Source: Halorubrum salsamenti
GTDB taxonomy: Archaea > Halobacteriota > Halobacteria > Halobacteriales > Haloferacaceae
Direction: 5' to 3'
NCBI RefSeq assembly: GCF_007671685.1
Contig: NZ_VCNL01000004.1
Span: 186,001-250,000 of the forward strand
Length of the DNA: 64,000 nt
Made by a program: the position numbers and the translations under genes. Below, in pieces: positions 10,485-20,552 of this stretch. The number at the start of each line of letters is the position of its first letter. Position 1 is the first letter of the stretch. The notes under the pieces are model-generated. The model saw only the letters and a program-made list of their open reading frames with translations. It had not been told where the DNA came from and ran no database searches.

Positions 10485-12473
10485 TCAGAACTTCTCCAGT
10501 AAGTCCCCGTAGAAGTCGGTGTCTCGGTCGCCGGCGAGCTTCTCGACGATGAGCTCCGGCGTCGACCGCGCGAGGTGCCCCTTGCGCGGCGAGCGGTTCA
10601 CTCGGAGTTCGCCGTCGACGAGCCCGGCGGCCTCGATCCCGTCCACGGCGACCGCGAAGTCGGCGGCGTCGCGGATCTCCCGGGCCAGGTGGGAGACGAA
10701 GACGGCGGTGGCGTCCTGCTCGTCGAGCGCTTCGAGGATGCCCGCGATGATCTTCGCGGAGGCGCCCGGCTCCGTGATCGACTCCAGCTCGTCGACAAGC
10801 ACGAGCCGCCCGTCCGCGCCCTCGACGAGGTCGCCGAAGTCCCGAAGCGTCGCCTCGAACGCGCCGGCGTCGAGGGTCCCCTGCGATTTCGCGTAGTAGT
10901 GGACCTCCTCGAAGCGCTCGACGCTCGCCGACGCGGCGGGGACGGGCATCCCCATCTGCGCGAGGACGACCACGAGCGCAACGAGGTCGAGGGTCGAGGT
11001 CTTCCCGCCGGAGTTGACCCCCGACAGCAGGGTCGCGCCCGACACCCCGTAGTCGATCGGCTCCACGTCCTCGAAGTCGACGTCGAGGAGGGGCGAGCGG
11101 CCGCCCTCGATGCGGAAGCCCTTCCCGGCGCCCTCCTCCGGCCCGACCACCTCCGGCATCGTGCAGTCGAAGTCGCGCGCGAACCGCGCGATCGCCAGCT
11201 CCACGTCGAGTTCGAGGGCGTCCCGCACGAGCTCCTCGACCGGCCCGCGCAGGTCGCCGAGGTCGCTCGCCAGCTCCGCCTTCAGGCGGGCGGCCCGCCG
11301 GTCGCGCGCCGCCGAGAGCTCGGTTCGGAGCCGCGAGACGGCGCTCTCGTCGTGTTCGACCGGGAAGGAGGGATCGTCGCCGAAGGCGCGCTCGGCGAGT
11401 TCCGCCTCCTCGGGCTCCAGGCGAAGCGCGTCCGCGAGGTGTTCGCGGGCGCGAGCCATCGCGTCGTCGTACTCGTCGGCCAGCTCGCGGTCTAAGAGGG
11501 AGTCGACGCGGGCGCCCTGCTCGACGAGGGAGAGGAAGTCGGTCCCCTCGATGGTCACGTCGCGCTCGCGGATCGCTTCCCGGAGCCGGTCGTCGGCGAC
11601 CGACGCCGCGGTCGACACCGCGGCGTCCAGATCGTCGACGGCGGCCGTCAACCGCTCGAACTCCTCGTCGCCGACGATCGTCCCGTCGTCGTCGAGCCGC
11701 GCGAGCGCGTCGCGGAGGCGGTCGAGGTCCGCCGCGGGGGAGAGGTCGGCCGCCTCGTGGACCGCCGCGGCCGCCTCCAGCCGCTCGCGGTTCGCGGCGA
11801 AGAAGGCGAGCAGGCGCTCGGGGACGGTCTCGGCGGGCTCGTCGAGGGCGTTCGGCCGAACATGGACATCGCCCTCGACGTCGAGCCCGGCGAACTCCTC
11901 GTCTAAGACGATCACGGTCGCGTACGACCGCGCGAGCTCGGAGACGTCGCGCGTGTCTTCGACCGTCTCGACCGACAGCTCCGGGACCGCCGACTCGGCG
12001 CGGGCGAGCGTCTCGGCGTCGGCGGTCGCGAGACACCGGTCGCGCACGCGGACCGTCGGCGGGTCGGTGAGAGGTTCGACCCCGGTGAGAGCCTCGCGGA
12101 CCGCGGGGTCGGGCTGGCGTTCGATCGCGCTCTCGACGAACGACTGCGCCTCGTCGATCCGCGAGACCGAGGCGCTCGGGTAGAACGTCTCTAGCCGCTT
12201 GGCGGCGTAGTCGGTGACGGTGCGCTCGCGCAGCAGGTCGATCGCGGAGCGGTACACCTCGCGGGCGCGGTCGGTCGCCAGCACCCGCCCGTCGTCGCCG
12301 TGTCGCCGCCGGATCGCCCCGCGGGCGATCCGGGCCGCGCGGGCCTCGTTGACGCCGGGGGCGCGGGCGATCGCGGCCACGTCGCCGGACTCGACGGTCG
12401 CGACCGGGTCGTCGAGCTCGCGCAGCGACGCGGCCGTCTTCGCGCCGACGCCGGGGATCGCCTCCAACTCCAT
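10485..12473 (-). CDS. MutS-family DNA-binding ATPase with N-terminal helix-hairpin-helix
   Basis: A 662-residue protein convergent with uvrA. Residues 1-50 contain two helix-hairpin-helix-like turns (IPGVGAKTA and APGVNEARA). The middle is helical and Arg/Glu-rich, like a MutS clamp/lever region. The C-terminal third is a MutS ATPase: Walker A LSGVNSGGKTST near residue 480, Walker B LVLVDELES near 560, and a following FVSHL switch. The mismatch-recognition domain I of MutS1 is absent, so it belongs with MutS2/MutS5-like proteins rather than classical MutS; no Smr domain is visible. A role in recombination control or branched-DNA handling is inference. Confidence 0.85.
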   Translation of the reverse strand: MELEAIPGVGAKTAASLRELDDPVATVESGDVAAIARAPGVNEARAARIARGAIRRRHGDDGRVLATDRAREVYRSAIDLLRERTVTDYAAKRLETFYPSASVSRIDEAQSFVESAIERQPDPAVREALTGVEPLTDPPTVRVRDRCLATADAETLARAESAVPELSVETVEDTRDVSELARSYATVIVLDEEFAGLDVEGDVHVRPNALDEPAETVPERLLAFFAANRERLEAAAAVHEAADLSPAADLDRLRDALARLDDDGTIVGDEEFERLTAAVDDLDAAVSTAASVADDRLREAIRERDVTIEGTDFLSLVEQGARVDSLLDRELADEYDDAMARAREHLADALRLEPEEAELAERAFGDDPSFPVEHDESAVSRLRTELSAARDRRAARLKAELASDLGDLRGPVEELVRDALELDVELAIARFARDFDCTMPEVVGPEEGAGKGFRIEGGRSPLLDVDFEDVEPIDYGVSGATLLSGVNSGGKTSTLDLVALVVVLAQMGMPVPAASASVERFEEVHYYAKSQGTLDAGAFEATLRDFGDLVEGADGRLVLVDELESITEPGASAKIIAGILEALDEQDATAVFVSHLAREIRDAADFAVAVDGIEAAGLVDGELRVNRSPRKGHLARSTPELIVEKLAGDRDTDFYGDLLEKF

Positions 12474-12585
12474 CTGTCCGCGGGTATCGCGGCAACGCGC
12501 AAAAGGATGGGGGGTCCCGGCCCGCTACTCCCCCTGATCGTCCGCGGCCGACGCGCTTTTTCCCGCCGACCGCGAATCCGGGTCC

Positions 12586-13527
12586 ATGAGCCACCACACC
12601 CTCGCCGCCGACGGGAGCGACCTCGCCCCCGAGACGGCGGCGAAAGCGGCGGCCGTCCGCGACGCGCTCGCCGAGCGCGACGGGGTCCTCGTCGCCTTCT
12701 CCGGCGGGGTCGACTCCTCGGTCGTCGCGGCGCTCGCGCGCGACGCGCTCGGTGACGACGCGGTCGCGTGCACCGCGCGGAGCGAGACGCTGCCGGCCGC
12801 GGAGCTCGACGACGCGAGGCGAGTCGCCGGCGAGATCGGGATCCGCCACGAGACGGTCACCTTCTCCGAGCTCGACGACCCGAACTTCGTCGCCAACGAC
12901 GGCGACCGGTGTTACCACTGCCGGACGATGCGGCTCGGTCGGATGTACGAGACGGCCCAGGAGCTCGGCATCGGCACGGTCTGCGACGGGACGAACGCCG
13001 ACGACCCGGGCGAGGGCCACCGCCCCGGACTGCGCGCGGTCGAGGAGCTGGACGTGTTCTCGCCGCTTCTGGACGCCGATATCACGAAAGAGGAGGTGCG
13101 CGAGATCGCCGAGGCGTACGACCTGTCTGTCGCCGACAAACCCTCGATGGCGTGTCTCTCCTCGCGGATCCCGACAGGGCTGGAGGTGACCGAGGAGCGG
13201 CTGACTCGCGTCGAGAAGGCCGAGCGGGTGCTCCGCGAGTGGGGGTTCGAGGGGTTCCGCGTTCGCGACCACGACGGGCTCGCGCGCGTCGAGATCGCGC
13301 CCGACGAACTCGAACGCGCCCTCGATCCCGCCTTCGCCGACGCGGTTCACGAGCACCTCACCGACGTGGGGTTCGAGTACGTCACCCTCGACATGGCCGG
13401 CTACCGCACCGGGAGCGTGAGCCCGGGCGGTGACGGGGGCGAGGAGACGGGTGACGACACGGACCGCGACGGCAACGACGGGGGCGACGGGACGACCGTC
13501 GACCTCGGCCGGCAGTACCCTCGCTGA
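12586..13527 (+). CDS. larE: ATP-dependent sulfur transferase LarE-like (PP-loop family)
   Basis: A 313-residue N-type PP-loop ATPase. The adenylation loop SGGVDSS is at 39-45. Cysteines at 109 and 112 (RCYHCR) and at 190 (MACLSSRIP) match the layout of LarE proteins with several cysteines, which insert sulfur into the nickel-pincer nucleotide cofactor of lactate racemase and related enzymes. larB, larC and larA are not adjacent. The last 45 residues are Gly/Asp-rich low complexity. A GCTTTTTCCC stretch about 27 bases upstream suggests a leaderless start at this ATG. The family name is secure; the exact substrate in this organism is not. Confidence 0.88.
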   Translation: MSHHTLAADGSDLAPETAAKAAAVRDALAERDGVLVAFSGGVDSSVVAALARDALGDDAVACTARSETLPAAELDDARRVAGEIGIRHETVTFSELDDPNFVANDGDRCYHCRTMRLGRMYETAQELGIGTVCDGTNADDPGEGHRPGLRAVEELDVFSPLLDADITKEEVREIAEAYDLSVADKPSMACLSSRIPTGLEVTEERLTRVEKAERVLREWGFEGFRVRDHDGLARVEIAPDELERALDPAFADAVHEHLTDVGFEYVTLDMAGYRTGSVSPGGDGGEETGDDTDRDGNDGGDGTTVDLGRQYPR

Positions 13528-13641
13528 GGCGGTCGCGGGCAGGCGCGACGCGGCTCAGACGCAGCCGACCGCGAGCGAGCCGTTATCACCCGAGAGAACC
13601 CGACGCGAACGTTTATCAGCCGTGTTGGCGAAACGACAGCT

Positions 13642-13845
13642 ATGAGCGAGGCGAAGACGCTCGCGATCATCGCGGGCGGCGTGGGCGGGTCCGTCGGTGC
13701 GTTCGTCGGCGTCGCGGTCGGCGGCGACGCGCTCGGAACGACGCTGACGACCTTCGTCGTCGCGGTGCTCGTCGGTGCGGCGGTGATCGCGAGCGCCGTC
13801 ATCGCCGGCGACGTGGAGTTCTTCGCGAGCGCCGACGGCGAGTGA
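13642..13845 (+). CDS. Small two-segment membrane protein, unknown function
   Basis: A 67-residue protein with two hydrophobic glycine/valine/alanine-rich segments (about 6-28 and 36-55) and a short acidic C-terminal end. Such small alanine/valine-rich membrane proteins are common and poorly described in haloarchaea. A GTTTATC box 25-30 bases upstream supports an expressed gene with a very short leader. No function can be given from the sequence. Confidence 0.6.
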   Translation: MSEAKTLAIIAGGVGGSVGAFVGVAVGGDALGTTLTTFVVAVLVGAAVIASAVIAGDVEFFASADGE

Positions 13846-14007
13846 TCCAGTTCTTCGCGAGCGGCCTTATCGAATTCTCGGCCGGCGACGGATTCTGATC
13901 CGCGGCAGTCACTACTGGAACGGTGGCGATCGATAGCGGGAGTAGGTATTGCAGTTCGGTGGTACCGATTTAGTTATTTAAATAGACCTGAACCACGGCA
14001 TCGATCG

Positions 14008-14350
14008 CTTATAAACGAGGGTTGCGGTTGGCGCGCGCCTGCGAGCGGCCGCCCCCGGCGGCCGCGAGTCAGCGCGTGCGAGGGACGCGGTGAGCGCTCG
14101 CAGAGCGCGAACCGCGAGGCTGGGGAGGCGTGAGGTGCGGTTGCGGTGCTGTACGGGTGGGATTCAAAGGGGCAGCCGGCGAGGCGGACGCAGGTGACGT
14201 AAGCACTGCAGGGAGCGAGCAGCACGAGCGACCGAAGCGCGCAGCGAGCGTGCGTCCGCCTCGCCGGCTGGGGCTTTGGAAGTCTTCACCGCAAAGCCGT
14301 CGATCCCTTATAAACAGCCGACAGCAACACCACAATCCGACTTATAAATG
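14008..14350. repeat. Structured interspersed repeat, copy B
   Basis: This fills most of the 650-base gap between 13846 and 14496. It starts and ends with TTATAAA boxes. In order: GGCGCGCGCCTGCGAGCG with a perfect nine-pair hairpin (14043-14063), a GCGAGGGACGC segment with nested pairs, GAGGCTGGGGAGGCGTGAGG, GGGATTCAAAGGGGCAG, a 20-bp perfect inverted repeat (14173-14192 with 14251-14270, loop 58), GGCTGGGGCTTTGGAAG and TTCACCG. Flanking DNA at 13846-14007 and 14351-14496 shows no supported gene. Open frames here are repeat artefacts. Confidence 0.8.
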
Positions 14351-14496
14351 GCTACTCTCACGACGTACTACACCCACTCCCGTCATCGATCAAGAGGCAT
14401 CCTCCAGCGACCACCCGTTTCAGACAAAATATCTCTGCAGGGTCGGATCGCGACAGCACTTCGCGACCCGCGTTCACAGAAACGCGGCTGTCGCCC

Positions 14497-15678
14497 TCAG
14501 AACACGCCGGGACCGCCCTCGGCCCCCTGCCGGCGTCCGCTGATGATGCTCGGGGTGCCGCCCGTCTGGATGATGTTGAACGCGGTCATCAGGTCCGAGC
14601 GGGAGATGAGCCCGACCAGCTCGTTGTCCCGGTCGACGACCGGAAGCCGGCCGACACCGTTCTCCTGCATCGTCTGGAGCGCGGTCATCGCGTCGGTCTC
14701 GGGCCCGATGCCGACCACCTCGGTCTCCATCACGTCTGCGACCTGGTAGGCGTCCCGCTCGACTTCCCGAACCGATCGGGCGTCCTCTAAGGTCACCATC
14801 CCGATGAGGTCGTCGCCGTGAAGCACGGGGTAGCCGGTGTGTCTCTCCTCGAACATCCGGCTCATCAGGTCCGCTATCGACGTGTCCTCGGTGACGGTGT
14901 GGAGGTTCTCGCGGCGGGTCATCACGTCGGCGACGGTGACGTCCTCGAAGGCGGCCTTCAGGGTCGTCTGCTGGGCCTCGCCGGAGGCGGCGATGTAGAT
15001 GAAGAAGGCCAACACGATGAGCAGGAGCTGGAAGGAGAACAGCCCGATCAGCCCCATGAAGAAGGCGAACACCTTCCCGATCGCGGCGGCGCGCTGGGTC
15101 GCCTGCGCGTGCGGCTGGTTCCGCGCGAGGATCGCCCGGAGGACGCGCCCGCCGTCCATCGGGAACGCGGGGAGCATGTTGAACACGGCGAGGACGACGT
15201 TCAACAGCGCGAGGTAGCCGAAGACGAACAACACGCTCGAGCCGACCGGTGCGAACGCGAACACGCCGTAACAGACGACTCCGACAGCGACGCTGACGAC
15301 CGGCCCCGCGATCGCGATCCAGAACTCGTGTTTCCAGTCCTCGGGGAACTCGGTGAAGCTGGCGAGTCCGCCGAGCAGCCACAGGGTGATCGACTCGATC
15401 TCGTAGCCGTACCGCATGGCGACGATCGAGTGACCGAACTCGTGGAGGAGGACGCCGCCGAACAGCCCGAGCGCGGCCGCCAGCCCGAGCACCCACGGCG
15501 TGACTCCCGCCCCGACCACGTCGAGCTCGATGCCGGCGCCGAACGCTTCGTTCATCACCTCGGCGATCATCCCGACCTGCGAGCCGATGAGGTAGGCGAA
15601 GAGCGGCAGTACGATCAGAAACGTCCAGTTGAGCCTGACCGGGATCCCGAGCACGGTCCCGATTTTGAGTCCTCGCAT
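14497..15678 (-). CDS. Site-2-type intramembrane zinc protease with two CBS domains (M50)
   Basis: A 393-residue membrane protease. The zinc site HEFGH is at 79-83 inside a membrane segment and the second metal region NMLPAFPMDGG is near 178. About six hydrophobic segments span residues 12-235. The C-terminal part (about 245-375) holds two CBS domains, which bind adenine nucleotides and gate activity in related proteins. Site-2 proteases cut membrane-anchored regulators or remnants. A GTTTAAC box about 25-30 bases upstream supports this ATG. The tail is Gly/Arg-rich. The substrate is unknown. Confidence 0.93.
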   Translation of the reverse strand: MRGLKIGTVLGIPVRLNWTFLIVLPLFAYLIGSQVGMIAEVMNEAFGAGIELDVVGAGVTPWVLGLAAALGLFGGVLLHEFGHSIVAMRYGYEIESITLWLLGGLASFTEFPEDWKHEFWIAIAGPVVSVAVGVVCYGVFAFAPVGSSVLFVFGYLALLNVVLAVFNMLPAFPMDGGRVLRAILARNQPHAQATQRAAAIGKVFAFFMGLIGLFSFQLLLIVLAFFIYIAASGEAQQTTLKAAFEDVTVADVMTRRENLHTVTEDTSIADLMSRMFEERHTGYPVLHGDDLIGMVTLEDARSVREVERDAYQVADVMETEVVGIGPETDAMTALQTMQENGVGRLPVVDRDNELVGLISRSDLMTAFNIIQTGGTPSIISGRRQGAEGGPGVF

Positions 15679-15788
15679 GCCCTTGGATTAGTCGGGTGGG
15701 GGGTTAAACGTCTGGACGGTGGCGATGGACCGCACGGCGCCGACTCCCTCGCCGTGGTTTATAAGCGTCCCGCCGTCGATCGGTCGGT

Positions 15789-16187
15789 ATGGACGACAGC
15801 ACCGACGACGCGACGGCCGCGGGACCGGACCCCGTCGTGAAGCGCAGCGACGAGATTAGCTACGAGGGGGTCGACGCAGCCGAGGGGCTCCGGAAGGGTG
15901 TCCTCCTCGACGAGTCGGACGGCGCCCCGAACTTCGCGATACGGCGGTTCGAGCTCGCGGCCGGCGCCGCGGTCCCGCGCCACACGAACGCGGTCGAACA
16001 CGAGCAGTACGTGCTCGCCGGCGAGTACGTGGTGGGGATCGGCGAGGAGGAGCACGTCGTCGGTCCCGGCGACGCCCTCCTCATCCCGGCCGGCGTCGAG
16101 CACTGGTACCGGAACGAGGGCGACGAGCCGGGGGCGTTCATCTGCGCGGTGCCGAACGGCGACGACGAGATCGAACTGGTCGAGTAG
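15789..16187 (+). CDS. Cupin-domain protein
   Basis: A 132-residue single cupin barrel. The metal-binding motif appears as RHTNAVEHEQYVLAG, with His/Glu ligands, and the second motif as GDALLIPAGVEHWY with its histidine. Residues 1-30 are acidic and unstructured, as in other haloarchaeal proteins. The TTTATAAG box at 15757-15764 lies about 25 bases from the ATG, so the gene is probably leaderless. Small cupins of this kind include sugar isomerases, dioxygenases and regulatory binders; the activity cannot be fixed here. Confidence 0.88.
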   Translation: MDDSTDDATAAGPDPVVKRSDEISYEGVDAAEGLRKGVLLDESDGAPNFAIRRFELAAGAAVPRHTNAVEHEQYVLAGEYVVGIGEEEHVVGPGDALLIPAGVEHWYRNEGDEPGAFICAVPNGDDEIELVE

Positions 16188-16205
16188 CTCGCACGAACCC
16201 ACCGC

Positions 16206-17009
16206 TCACTCGATCGTCCCGACGCGGTCCGCGACGTAGCCGAACTGATCGCGGTAGCCGTACGGCGACAGCAACACGGGGTAGAAGGGCTCTTCGGCGC
16301 GGAGCTGCTCGTCGCCGGCGGCCGCGAACGCCTCGCCGGCCTCGACGCGTTCGAAGTTGCGCGCGAACACCTCGTACGCCTCGGCGTCCGGCTTCGGGAT
16401 CCGGTCGCGGAGCCGGAACACCGCCACGTCCTCGCGTCCGCCGGCGTCGACCACGCTCTCCGCCCCGGGCGCGGGAATGACACCGGTCGCCGCCAAGAAG
16501 GCCCGCGCCAGCCAATAGGCGTTGTCGGCGGCGGCCTCGGAGCCCTGAAGTCCGGCCTCCACCTCGAGGGTGTGCGGGTGTTCGATGAGTCGTCCCTCGG
16601 TAAACGCGTCGGTCTGGATCACGGCGTCGACCGGGAGGTGCGGGGCCACCGCGCGGGCGACTTCGTCCATCGAGTCGACGACGGCGAACGGCTCGGCGTA
16701 CGACTGCGTCGAGTGGATCGCGAGCGTGGAGCAGCCCTCGAGCGCGCCGAGCAGTTCGGCGGCGAGCCGCACCTCGTGCGCCTCCGCGTCCGGATCGCCG
16801 GGGAACGACCGATTGAGGTCGGCGTCGAGGTATCGGACGCCGGCGTCGAGCGCCGCCTCGTTGGCGATGATCAGCCGCACCGGGCGCTCGACGTCGAGGT
16901 CGGCGTCGAGGAGCCGTCGGATCGCGCGGGCGCCGCAGGGCTCGTCGCCGTGGATCGCGCCGACGACCGCGACCTCCGGCTCCCCCTCGCCCAGATCGTG
17001 AACGTCCAT
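16206..17009 (-). CDS. Succinylglutamate desuccinylase / aspartoacylase family zinc hydrolase
   Basis: A 267-residue M14-like zinc hydrolase. The metal motif HGDEPCG is at 19-25 and the AIHSTQSYAEPF block near 95 provides the distal histidine. The DADLNRSFPGDP segment is the substrate-carboxylate region typical of the family. Members remove acyl groups from N-acyl amino acids. A related but longer protein lies at 55339, so the genome carries at least two. It converges with the cupin gene and precedes nothing obvious in an operon. The specific acyl amino acid is unknown. Confidence 0.88.
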   Translation of the reverse strand: MDVHDLGEGEPEVAVVGAIHGDEPCGARAIRRLLDADLDVERPVRLIIANEAALDAGVRYLDADLNRSFPGDPDAEAHEVRLAAELLGALEGCSTLAIHSTQSYAEPFAVVDSMDEVARAVAPHLPVDAVIQTDAFTEGRLIEHPHTLEVEAGLQGSEAAADNAYWLARAFLAATGVIPAPGAESVVDAGGREDVAVFRLRDRIPKPDAEAYEVFARNFERVEAGEAFAAAGDEQLRAEEPFYPVLLSPYGYRDQFGYVADRVGTIE

Positions 17010-17078
17010 ACCTGTACGACGCGCTCGGACGGTAAGTCGCGTTCGGATCGGGGACGCGCCGCAGATCCCCTCGTCAGT

Positions 17079-17636
17079 TCAGTGCCTCTCGTCGATCCGC
17101 TCCGCGTACTCGTAGTCGGCGGGGTACGCCTCGGGGCGGGCGCCGTCGATGGCGATCGTCCATCCGTCGATCGCGGTCGGATCGTCGAGCGCGGCCCGGA
17201 GGGTCGCTCGGACCTCGTCGACGTCGACCCCGTAGAAGTCGCCCGGGAGCCCGCGGAGGTACTCCAGCGCCGTCTCGAACAGCGACCGCATCCCGTCGTC
17301 GTTCCCGAAGTCGACGCGCTTGTACGCGCCCGCCGCGACCTGCACCATCCCGTGGAGGAAGGCGCTCTCGGCGGTGCCGCTGCCGTAGTTGTACCACTCG
17401 TCCTCGAAGCAGTCGTGCGACTCGTGATACGCGCCGGCGTTGAACAGCCGGACGCCGTGCTCGGTCGCCCGCCGGAGGGTGGCGTGCTCCCAGTGGCCGC
17501 CGGCGATCCGCGTGTCGGCGGCGGGGTCTCCGTCTGTCGCGGCATCCTCGTCCGCAGCGCCCTCACTCGCCGCGTGCCACCCGGTCGGGTTCCCGAGCGG
17601 CGGGGCGACGCCGGGATCGCGGGTGTGCTCGTCCAT
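17079..17636 (-). CDS. DUF309-type protein
   Basis: A 185-residue protein. Its core carries the [17 protein letters not shown] motif, matching the DUF309 signature (F..G.Y.E.H...E..W), and the following [14 protein letters not shown] helix. The role of DUF309 proteins is not established; the His/Glu pattern could suggest metal binding. The first 55 residues are acidic linker. The ATG at 17636 is chosen over upstream starts, which would add an Arg-rich, non-haloarchaeal-looking extension. It precedes the deacylase gene on the same strand by about 70 bases. Confidence 0.8.
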   Translation of the reverse strand: MDEHTRDPGVAPPLGNPTGWHAASEGAADEDAATDGDPAADTRIAGGHWEHATLRRATEHGVRLFNAGAYHESHDCFEDEWYNYGSGTAESAFLHGMVQVAAGAYKRVDFGNDDGMRSLFETALEYLRGLPGDFYGVDVDEVRATLRAALDDPTAIDGWTIAIDGARPEAYPADYEYAERIDERH

Positions 17637-17916
17637 GGACACGCGTCGCGCCCGCAGCGACCTAACCGTTTCGCGGGGGCCGCCGAGGGCGTCGCTTCGC
17701 GGCGACCGGTCCGCCCCGCCGGATCGAACGGCTCTTTCCGCCGCCGTCGTCGCCGGGACCGCCGCGGTCATCCTCGGCGAGCGCCACTTCCGGATCCGGC
17801 TCGTCGCCACCTCCTTGCCGTCGGCGGCGGAATGATCGCGTTGTGAGGGCCAAATCCCACCCCGCCGCACCTAACCGACGGGATAAAGGGGAGCGACGTT
17901 AAACCGTCGACTGCGT
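17637..17916. other. Intergenic stretch before tRNA-Leu
   Basis: About 280 bases with no gene I can support. An open frame of 66 codons from 17635 to 17835 on the plus strand has one hydrophobic run but an arginine-rich N-terminus and no promoter-like box, so I left it out. An A/T-rich stretch (ATAAAGG and GTTAAACC, 17883-17905) just upstream of the tRNA probably holds its promoter. Confidence 0.4.
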
Positions 17917-18000
17917 GCGAGGGTAGCCAAGCCCGGAAACGGCGGCGGACTCAAGATCCGCTCCTGTAGAGGTCCGTGGGTTCAAATCCCTCCCCTCGCA
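17917..18000 (+). tRNA. tRNA-Leu (anticodon CAA)
   Basis: An 84-base class II tRNA. The acceptor stem GCGAGGG (17917-17923) pairs with CCCTCGC (17993-17999) and the discriminator base is A. The anticodon stem GCGGA/TCCGC surrounds the loop CTCAAGA, giving anticodon CAA, which reads UUG leucine. A long variable arm (about CTCCTGTAGAG) precedes the T arm GTGGGTTCAAATCCC. CCA is not encoded, as is common in haloarchaea. No intron is seen. Confidence 0.95.
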
Positions 18001-18030
18001 TGAGCGCGTCCACAACGCGCGAATGCACAA

Positions 18031-18052
18031 GGGGGGAGGATTTGAATCAGGG
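18031..18052 (-). repeat. Inverted, degraded copy of the tRNA-Leu T-arm
   Basis: The stretch GGGGGGAGGATTTGAATCAGGG reads, on the minus strand, as a slightly altered version of the tRNA-Leu T-arm and acceptor end (TTCAAATCC then TCCCC). It lies between the tRNA and the direct copy at 18069. It could be a leftover of an integration or excision event. Confidence 0.55.
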
Positions 18053-18068
18053 AGCGCCTCTGGCGCGA

Positions 18069-18095
18069 CCGTGGTTCAAATCCCTCCCCTCGCAT
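18069..18095 (+). repeat. Direct repeat of the tRNA-Leu 3' end (att-like site)
   Basis: This 27-base segment repeats the last part of the tRNA gene (17974-18001) with a single G missing, covering the T arm, acceptor strand, discriminator and following T. Such 3'-end duplications are what tyrosine-recombinase elements leave at tRNA genes. Only about 67 bases separate the two copies and no integrase is nearby, so this looks like the scar of a lost element or stacked att sites. Confidence 0.65.
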
Positions 18096-18120
18096 CGCCG
18101 GGGTCCATCCCCGTGATGCG
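18091..18120 (+). other. Stem-loop overlapping the att-like copy
   Basis: CGCATC (18091-18096) pairs with GATGCG (18115-18120), and inside it GGGG (18100-18103) pairs with CCCC (18109-18112) around TCCAT. The stem begins inside the duplicated tRNA end. It could end the tRNA transcript or be a recombination-associated structure. Confidence 0.4.
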
Positions 18121-18190
18121 GAAGACGCTCTCGGAGCGCTCTTCCCTCGCAACACTTCACTCGAACTCGACGAGCGACTTCCAGCGACGG

Positions 18191-18634
18191 CTACGTCCCC
18201 GTCACGCTCTCGCTCCGGTACCGGGCGAGCGCGAGACCGGCGAAGACGACGACCGCGAGCTGGGCACCGACGCCGAGCGTGGACCCGAGCGCCTGTAGGA
18301 ACACCACGGCGCTCTGTTGCGGATCGGCGATCAGCAGTACGATACCGGTGCCGACGAGGGTCACGACCGCGGCGGCGAGGCCGGACGCGAGCGCGATCCG
18401 ACCGTCGCTCCGCGGGTCGTCGCGTCGCCGCCCGACGGCGAACGAGACGCCGAACAGGAGCCCGTAGACGAGCAGGAACGAGACGAACTGCCCGCCGGCG
18501 ACGTACAGCCCGAGCCTGCGAACCGGCGGCGTGTCTATCGGCGACGACACGAGAAGCGGGGGGAGCCGACGGAGGACGCTCAACGCGAACCCGACGCCCG
18601 CCGCGACGAGTGGAGGGACCGCTGACAGGTTCAT
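18191..18634 (-). CDS. Four-segment membrane protein, unknown function
   Basis: A 147-residue protein with four hydrophobic segments (about 5-22, 40-63, 82-104, 112-138) joined by short charged loops, one with the basic run GRRRDD. It resembles small haloarchaeal integral membrane proteins with no assigned role. The ATG at 18634 removes an upstream Ser/Arg-rich extension that has no membrane character and overlaps the pyrG promoter region. It is divergent from pyrG. Confidence 0.7.
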   Translation of the reverse strand: MNLSAVPPLVAAGVGFALSVLRRLPPLLVSSPIDTPPVRRLGLYVAGGQFVSFLLVYGLLFGVSFAVGRRRDDPRSDGRIALASGLAAAVVTLVGTGIVLLIADPQQSAVVFLQALGSTLGVGAQLAVVVFAGLALARYRSESVTGT

Positions 18635-18896
18635 GGGACGGCCGCGACTGCTTCCGCGGGAAAGGAGTAGCTTTCGCTTGCCGGTCAGCTGCGCCGGTCT
18701 CGCTGGTCTGCTCCACCCCTTCGGAGGGCTCCACCCCGGAGACCCCGCCTCGGCGACCGGACAACGCCGACGAGGCCGGGATGCGCTACGAGCCGACTGG
18801 GGCGTAGCGCGAGCCGCTCGCCGCGGAAACGTCACGAACGTCCACCCGAAACGAAGCGTCCGAAACGGTTTTGCCGGCCCCTGACGGACGGTCGAT

Positions 18897-20552
<1,656 letters not shown>

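Noticed and set aside
10231-13356. 1041-codon antisense frame over the MutS-like gene and larE
   Set aside because: Spans two confidently assigned genes; Arg/Gly-rich translation with no domains.
14130-14543. 137-codon open frame on the plus strand between 13.8 and 14.5 kb
   Set aside because: It lies almost wholly inside repeat copy B, is rich in Arg/Ser without acidic bias, and crosses TTATAAA boxes and hairpins; a by-product of GC-rich repeat DNA.
17635-17835. 66-codon frame upstream of tRNA-Leu
   Set aside because: No promoter-like box, basic N-terminus, and its start is the complement of the DUF309 start.
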